A stretch of 64,000 nt of DNA from Paenibacillus apiarius (lineage in GTDB: Bacteria; Bacillota; Bacilli; Paenibacillales; Paenibacillaceae), in NCBI RefSeq assembly GCF_017052585.1, contig NZ_JAFFHZ010000001.1, forward strand, positions 2,042,501 to 2,106,500, written 5' to 3'. Position numbers and translations under genes: made by a program. The notes beneath the pieces were generated by a model. It ran no database searches. It worked only from the letters and a program-made list of their open reading frames with translations, and was not told where the DNA came from. How positions within the stretch are numbered: position 1 is the first letter of the stretch; each line of letters starts with the position of its first letter. This document shows positions 60,417 through 64,000 of this stretch, piece by piece.

Positions 60417-60486
60417 GGCCTCATCCCTGTAGGGATTTTCTCTTCTCTCAATTGGTCAAGGGTACGCTACGCCATTGCCCTTGACC
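60417..60486 (-). other. Hairpin region after the Imm1 gene
   Basis: Two stems: ATCCCT/AGGGAT followed by TTTTC on the plus strand, and GGTCAAGGG/CCCTTGACC (60454-60486). They separate the immunity gene from the zinc-ribbon gene; terminator function is plausible but T-runs are weak. Confidence 0.4.
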
Positions 60487-60579
60487 CTAATGGCTCAGAG
60501 AAAGAAAACTCCAAATAGAGGATGAAACCTTTTTCATATACAGGCTGAGACCATCTACACAAAATCGTTGACAGACCCT

Positions 60580-61062
60580 CTAGTATAACTCTAATTGTTT
60601 CTTCTGACTTTCTGCAATTTGCCTAAACGGTTCAAATAAATCGTTAATTTTTTTAGTAAATGAAATTTCTGCTAATAAGCACTCATTTGAATTTATTTCA
60701 TTTAGTATACTGTAAAAATCCTCATACTCATTTATTGATGATGCTGTTGATATATCATCTTCGTCACTTAATTTATCAATTAAATCACGTAGGCTTATTT
60801 TATTCTCTAGAAATTGGATATAGTAATAGCCAACTATTGCATCACTTGGTGAAGATTTGTTTTCTTCATAATAGCATTCTTCGAGCTTTTTATCACTTAC
60901 CGCCGAACTCAATTCTTCTATATCTTTGGCTAACGAAACTTTATATATCCAATCTTCAACCTCGTTTTTCTTTAATATTTGTCTATCAGCCCACCCCTGC
61001 CAATCTGATTTAGAATAGTATCCGCTTACACAGGCTATATATAAAAAGTGCCCTATAGTCAT
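60580..61062 (-). CDS. Putative immunity protein of the VgrG-linked toxin
   Basis: A 160-residue acidic protein (YIACVSGYYSKSDWQGWADR, CYYEENKSSPSDAIVGYYYI, DDISTASSINEYEDFYSILN). Its ATG directly follows the toxin stop (TAAATG), with AGGAGG inside the last toxin codons. Such tight coupling is the hallmark of toxin-immunity pairs. Family not recognised. Lower GC than the neighbouring trunk gene, as usual for exchanged tips. Confidence 0.75.
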   Translation of the reverse strand: MTIGHFLYIACVSGYYSKSDWQGWADRQILKKNEVEDWIYKVSLAKDIEELSSAVSDKKLEECYYEENKSSPSDAIVGYYYIQFLENKISLRDLIDKLSDEDDISTASSINEYEDFYSILNEINSNECLLAEISFTKKINDLFEPFRQIAESQKKQLELY

Positions 61063-62787
61063 TTAATACCTCCTTGGTGTCTCTGGATGCAATCCTGGGA
61101 TGCCTTTTCCATGTTGAGCTGGGTCTGTAGCTGGGTTTGCATGATAATGAGGATTTGTATGTGTTGGAATATCTGGCCTTCCATGGTCTGTAAAATCATT
61201 ATTACCTATCCTTCGTCCATACTTGTCAAATATTGTTTCTCTCATATATGTTTCACCAGTCTTTTCATTAATTTTTACATCCATGATGCTTCTCTCACCA
61301 GGAACAGTGTATAATCGTTGCCTTGTATTAATTTGTTTTCCTTCCATTACTTTATATACAAATTTCCCATTCTCTTTCACTTTTTGAATTGAACCAGCAC
61401 CTTGTTTCCAGTATGCTTCATATCTAGCCGCTTCTGCAGATTCCATCATATCAACAAAGGTTTTTTTAGATTTACCCGACCCCTTATTCGAACTCTTCTC
61501 ACTCTTCCCGCTGTTCCCTTTTCCGCCACTGCCGCTCTTTAATTTAACTACCTTGCCGATTCCCTTGTCCGTTATCCCCGAGACGATTGAATTGCCTACA
61601 CCTTTGGCTATCCCGTTCCAGTCTTCGGTATCTATCATATGTTGAATTCTTCGACCATCGGCTTCTGCCTCTGCAACCAGTTCATCCCATGCCTTCTCAG
61701 GATTGCTTACCCATTTCCATGCTTCTGCGGCGGTGTCAGTTACCACATTCGTTGTGACCCCGATGGGGTCGTTAAGGACGGCCTTTGCCGTATCCAGTGT
61801 CGACTTGACCGCTTCGGTACCTCCAGCCCATGCCCCTTTCGCCACATCTAGCGTTTTATCCAGAGCCGTAGGCTGATATACGACCTCACCTTTTTTCAAG
61901 GGCACATATATCCGTTGCCCATTGAACATGATTATCGTTTTATAACGCATCCGGTTCTTTATCCGCTGTGTCATTTCTTCTTGCGAATGGTTACTCTGCA
62001 TCTTCCGGGCAGCCGTAAGCACTTTGCCAATTAGGAAGTTCGTGCTTAGCCCTGTCCCTCCCGTTTGAGCCAAGCCGCTTCCGGTTGCTTGCATGCCCTT
62101 CGGCGCCAATTTCCCTCCTGTGGCGGTCAATCCCATATACGGCACGCTCGCAGCCAATGATAGTCCAGCTCGTGTATAATCGCCGCGGGCAGCCGATATT
62201 CCAGCGTTCGCCACACTAGCTGACTTTCCTACAACCGGTATCATCCCGACGACATCTAGCGCAAGCTGCACTCCATCAAGAAACTTATCCAAGAGGCCCT
62301 TCTTCGGCCCCTCCGCAGCTTCCCCATTTTCCCCGGACTCCGGTTCCAAGTCTTTCACGTAGACGGGCGCTTTTGTCAGTCCTTCGATGCGAAGGCTTGT
62401 CCCTTGGATATCCGTATCCCCATCCAGCACCATACTGCTGCTGCCGCACAGCAGATATACAGCCTCTCTCGCGTGAATATTCAGTTTCTTGTCGAGCCCG
62501 AGCTCCAAATCCCTCTCTGTATGAAACACGATTGCTTGTTTACTATGAATCTCAATGCCCTCATGTTCATCCAGTTTGACGAAGACATGGTTCTCTTTGG
62601 CGGTCAACATAAGGTCATTGCTTCCGAATTTCACTTCCTTGCCGAAGCTGGTTCCCCAATATTTTACGCCCGGGTTCGCCATCTTTGGTAAATCATGACC
62701 GCCTCTGCGAACGGAATTCAAAGCAACCGCTTCTTCCTCCTGGCTGCTCGGAAAATACACCTGCGCTGCATCACCCACCTGAGGCAT
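61063..62787 (-). CDS. VgrG-like spike, C-terminal part with polymorphic toxin tip
   Basis: A 574-residue frame from an ATG overlapping the stop of the N-terminal part (TGATG). It starts MPQVGDAAQVYFPSSQEEEA, the second half of the OB-fold/gpV domain, then a beta-helix-like stretch (FGSNDLMLTAKENHVFVKLD, YLLCGSSSMVLDGDTDIQGT), a hydrophobic pre-toxin region (VVGMIPVVGKSASVANAGIS), a conserved trunk (VVYQPTALDKTLDVAKGAWA) and, after the Lys/Ser-rich joint at about 435, a C-terminal toxin domain ending FDKYGRRIGNNDFTDHGRPD and HTNPHYHANP. The His-rich end resembles nuclease-like polymorphic toxins (possibly Ntox24-type; uncertain). Followed immediately by its immunity gene. Confidence 0.8.
   Translation of the reverse strand: MPQVGDAAQVYFPSSQEEEAVALNSVRRGGHDLPKMANPGVKYWGTSFGKEVKFGSNDLMLTAKENHVFVKLDEHEGIEIHSKQAIVFHTERDLELGLDKKLNIHAREAVYLLCGSSSMVLDGDTDIQGTSLRIEGLTKAPVYVKDLEPESGENGEAAEGPKKGLLDKFLDGVQLALDVVGMIPVVGKSASVANAGISAARGDYTRAGLSLAASVPYMGLTATGGKLAPKGMQATGSGLAQTGGTGLSTNFLIGKVLTAARKMQSNHSQEEMTQRIKNRMRYKTIIMFNGQRIYVPLKKGEVVYQPTALDKTLDVAKGAWAGGTEAVKSTLDTAKAVLNDPIGVTTNVVTDTAAEAWKWVSNPEKAWDELVAEAEADGRRIQHMIDTEDWNGIAKGVGNSIVSGITDKGIGKVVKLKSGSGGKGNSGKSEKSSNKGSGKSKKTFVDMMESAEAARYEAYWKQGAGSIQKVKENGKFVYKVMEGKQINTRQRLYTVPGERSIMDVKINEKTGETYMRETIFDKYGRRIGNNDFTDHGRPDIPTHTNPHYHANPATDPAQHGKGIPGLHPETPRRY
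61480..61979 (-). repeat. About 500-bp direct repeat, copy B (VgrG-toxin gene)
   Basis: The expressed copy of the repeat at 59030-59530; it encodes the toxin-proximal trunk of the VgrG fusion and stops at the toxin joint. Confidence 0.95.
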
Positions 62788-63788
62788 CAGTAGAACCCGC
62801 TGTTTCCTTCCGCCGTGTATACGGAAGAGTAAGGGAACCAGCATGCTTCTTGCTTGGCTTGAACCGAGTCGATATTCAAATGTACCTGAACTTTATCTTT
62901 CGTGACATCAATGATTTTTCCTTCCAAAGACGCCCCGCAAATATCAGGATTGGTCATCGGATTCTGCCGGATGCCCGTTGCCGGGCGCAGAAGGTATTCA
63001 TAAATGAAGGCCCCTTCGTTGAACCGGGCTATTGACTCCATCACGGTTAATTCCTTGTCTTTGAATACAATGCGGTCTCCGATGGAGTAGTACCGTTCAG
63101 TTTCGATGGAATAGCTTGTAACGTCCGTTTCCTGCAAAGCATCGTTATTGTGCCAGTCAATTAGCGTTCGCATGACGCTATAATGAGCATTCGTCATTGA
63201 ATCGGCCTTCCCATCTGGCACGCCTATCCACAGCTTCGGAGAATCCGCCGCCGCTTCGGGGATGAGAACCGCTCCGAAGCGCGAAGCCATTCGTTTGAGA
63301 AACTGCCAATCCGTTTCCTGATACTGCAAGGTGAATTGGTTTAATGAGGTGTTGTCAAAGGCAAGATCAATACAGTCGGACCCTGGGTATTCGGAAAGGA
63401 TATGATGGACAAGTTCGTGGCATAACATGTTACGATTCTGGAAGGAACGCGATTTCAGCTTGATATCCATACGGGAGGTATGAGATATTCCTTCCAATTC
63501 CAAATAGTAAATGCCCCTAACCGATTTAATGGCCATATCAGAGACTATACCGTGGAACAACGTTCTGACCGCATTACCTTCATCGATCTCTTGAATTTGA
63601 ATCGTGTCCGAATCACTGGCCATATCTATGTATCTGTCTTTTTTCTCTTCCGGTATAATCGCTGTAAGATGCAGATGCGCATGCTCGTTTACCTTTTTTT
63701 CAATTTGAACGCTGCTGAGGGTCTGTATTTCGTAAGGTGACACTAGCCGGATGTGTTCATACCCGTTCAGCTTGCTTGCTGTGCTCAC
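62787..63788 (-). CDS. VgrG/gpD-like spike protein, N-terminal part
   Basis: A 333-residue frame from GTG 63788 behind AAGGGGGG. It shows the late-control-D/VgrG layout: EIQTLSSVQIEKKVNEHAHL, TLFHGIVSDMAIKSVRGIYY, LQYQETDWQFLKRMASRFGA (the family WxFLxRLA motif), and the OB-fold beginning DICGASLEGKIIDVTKDKVQVHL, ending WFPYSSVYTAEGNSGFY. The family sequence would continue W-MPQVGD; here TGG ATG has become TGATG, so the gene is split inside the OB-fold. Either a one-base deletion or a natural coupled split. Belongs to a contractile-injection or related delivery system. Confidence 0.85.
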   Translation of the reverse strand: MSTASKLNGYEHIRLVSPYEIQTLSSVQIEKKVNEHAHLHLTAIIPEEKKDRYIDMASDSDTIQIQEIDEGNAVRTLFHGIVSDMAIKSVRGIYYLELEGISHTSRMDIKLKSRSFQNRNMLCHELVHHILSEYPGSDCIDLAFDNTSLNQFTLQYQETDWQFLKRMASRFGAVLIPEAAADSPKLWIGVPDGKADSMTNAHYSVMRTLIDWHNNDALQETDVTSYSIETERYYSIGDRIVFKDKELTVMESIARFNEGAFIYEYLLRPATGIRQNPMTNPDICGASLEGKIIDVTKDKVQVHLNIDSVQAKQEACWFPYSSVYTAEGNSGFY

Positions 63789-63863
63789 ATAATCCCCCCT
63801 TCATTTGGGTGGTAAAGCAGTTCATAAATAGATACTTTACAGTCGCAGAAAAGAACTGAAATT

Positions 63864-64000
63864 CATTTGATATCCGTTCCAGAGGCTTCAGCCTTCTCAC
63901 GGTATTCTTGCAACACTTGGTTGTAAGCTGTTTCCTCCATGTCTTGATAGCCGGTGAAGAATACTTTTTCGATCTGGCAATGATCAAACAGAAACGCTTG
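63864..64000 (-). CDS. Gene upstream of the spike gene, C-terminal part (runs off the window)
   Basis: 45 codons at the window edge end at TGA 63864: AFLFDHCQIEKVFFTGYQDM, EETAYNQVLQEYREKAEASG, TDIK. Coherent amphipathic sequence with a helical tail, unlike the alternative frames. It precedes the spike gene by about 75 bases, so it is probably part of the same delivery locus. Family not recognisable from this piece. Confidence 0.65.

Noticed and set aside
63757..63987. 76-codon minus-strand frame overlapping the spike gene start
   Set aside because: The neighbouring frame ending at 63864 gives a coherent protein end and leaves a normal intergenic gap; this one runs through the spike ribosome binding site in the wrong frame.
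1..64000. tRNA, rRNA or CRISPR loci
   Set aside because: No cloverleaf-like conserved blocks, rRNA stretches or repeat-spacer arrays were recognised anywhere in the window by eye.

Overview
The window looks like a chromosomal segment of a Paenibacillus-type Firmicute. It has moderately high GC (clearly lower in a few islands), strong AGGAGG-like ribosome binding sites, sigma-A promoters, frequent rho-independent terminators, and families common in that group (HrpB, S9 peptidase, DUF2087 regulator, CotH/VTC set, AzgA-type purine permease, paired erythromycin-esterase-like proteins). No rRNA or tRNA gene was seen.

Layout. (1) 1-4.9 kb: a probable flavin/redox locus with an ECF ATPase (partial), a Gx-transporter/ECF-ATPase fusion, a NusG-domain-II protein, a divergent ApbE lipoprotein and a Dcu C4-dicarboxylate carrier. 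This suggests extracellular flavinylation or electron transfer with fumarate exchange. (2) 5-27 kb: core and transport genes (DMT, GH20 hexosaminidase, formate/nitrite channel, FAD dehydrogenase behind a guanine riboswitch, LytTR-ABC exporter set, MgtC, NADH oxidase, YjiH, Fsr-type MFS, TPR protein, TrkH, a shortened NCS2 permease, Rieske oxygenase). Four similar CRP/FNR-type boxes lie upstream of genes here; the one at the formate/nitrite channel is centred 41.5 bp before the inferred start of transcription. (3) 27.1-29.6 kb: a radical SAM/SPASM maturase and, 174 bp downstream, a previously unannotatable 27-residue precursor-like peptide with a near-perfect ribosome binding site, closed by a terminator; CcdC follows. 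(4) 29.8-34.5 kb: VTC, DUF4956 and CotH in one operon, then a secreted phosphoesterase and an array of 60-bp tandem repeats. (5) 35-51.4 kb: HrpB, MFS plus TetR regulator, S9 peptidase, DUF2087 regulator, purine permease, two tandem secreted erythromycin-esterase-like enzymes, and an SPFH/zinc-ribbon/membrane trio.

(6) 51.7-64 kb is an accessory island of polymorphic toxins: a VgrG-like spike gene split by a TGATG stop/start, ending in a toxin domain with its immunity gene; a second, apparently silent toxin cassette made by duplication of about 500 bp of the toxin-proximal region; a truncated EndoU toxin with immunity gene next to an IS110-family element; an Imm33 protein; and broken phage- or plasmid-type genes, including two complementary halves of one Rep gene in permuted order. 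Related terminators close the cassettes. Several genes in this island carry single-base lesions.

How parts work together: the ApbE, Dcu, formate/nitrite, NADH oxidase and FNR-type boxes all point to respiration and redox balance under low oxygen. The toxin island has the logic of swappable C-terminal toxin tips on one delivery protein. All functional statements come from reading motifs by eye; no database search was run.
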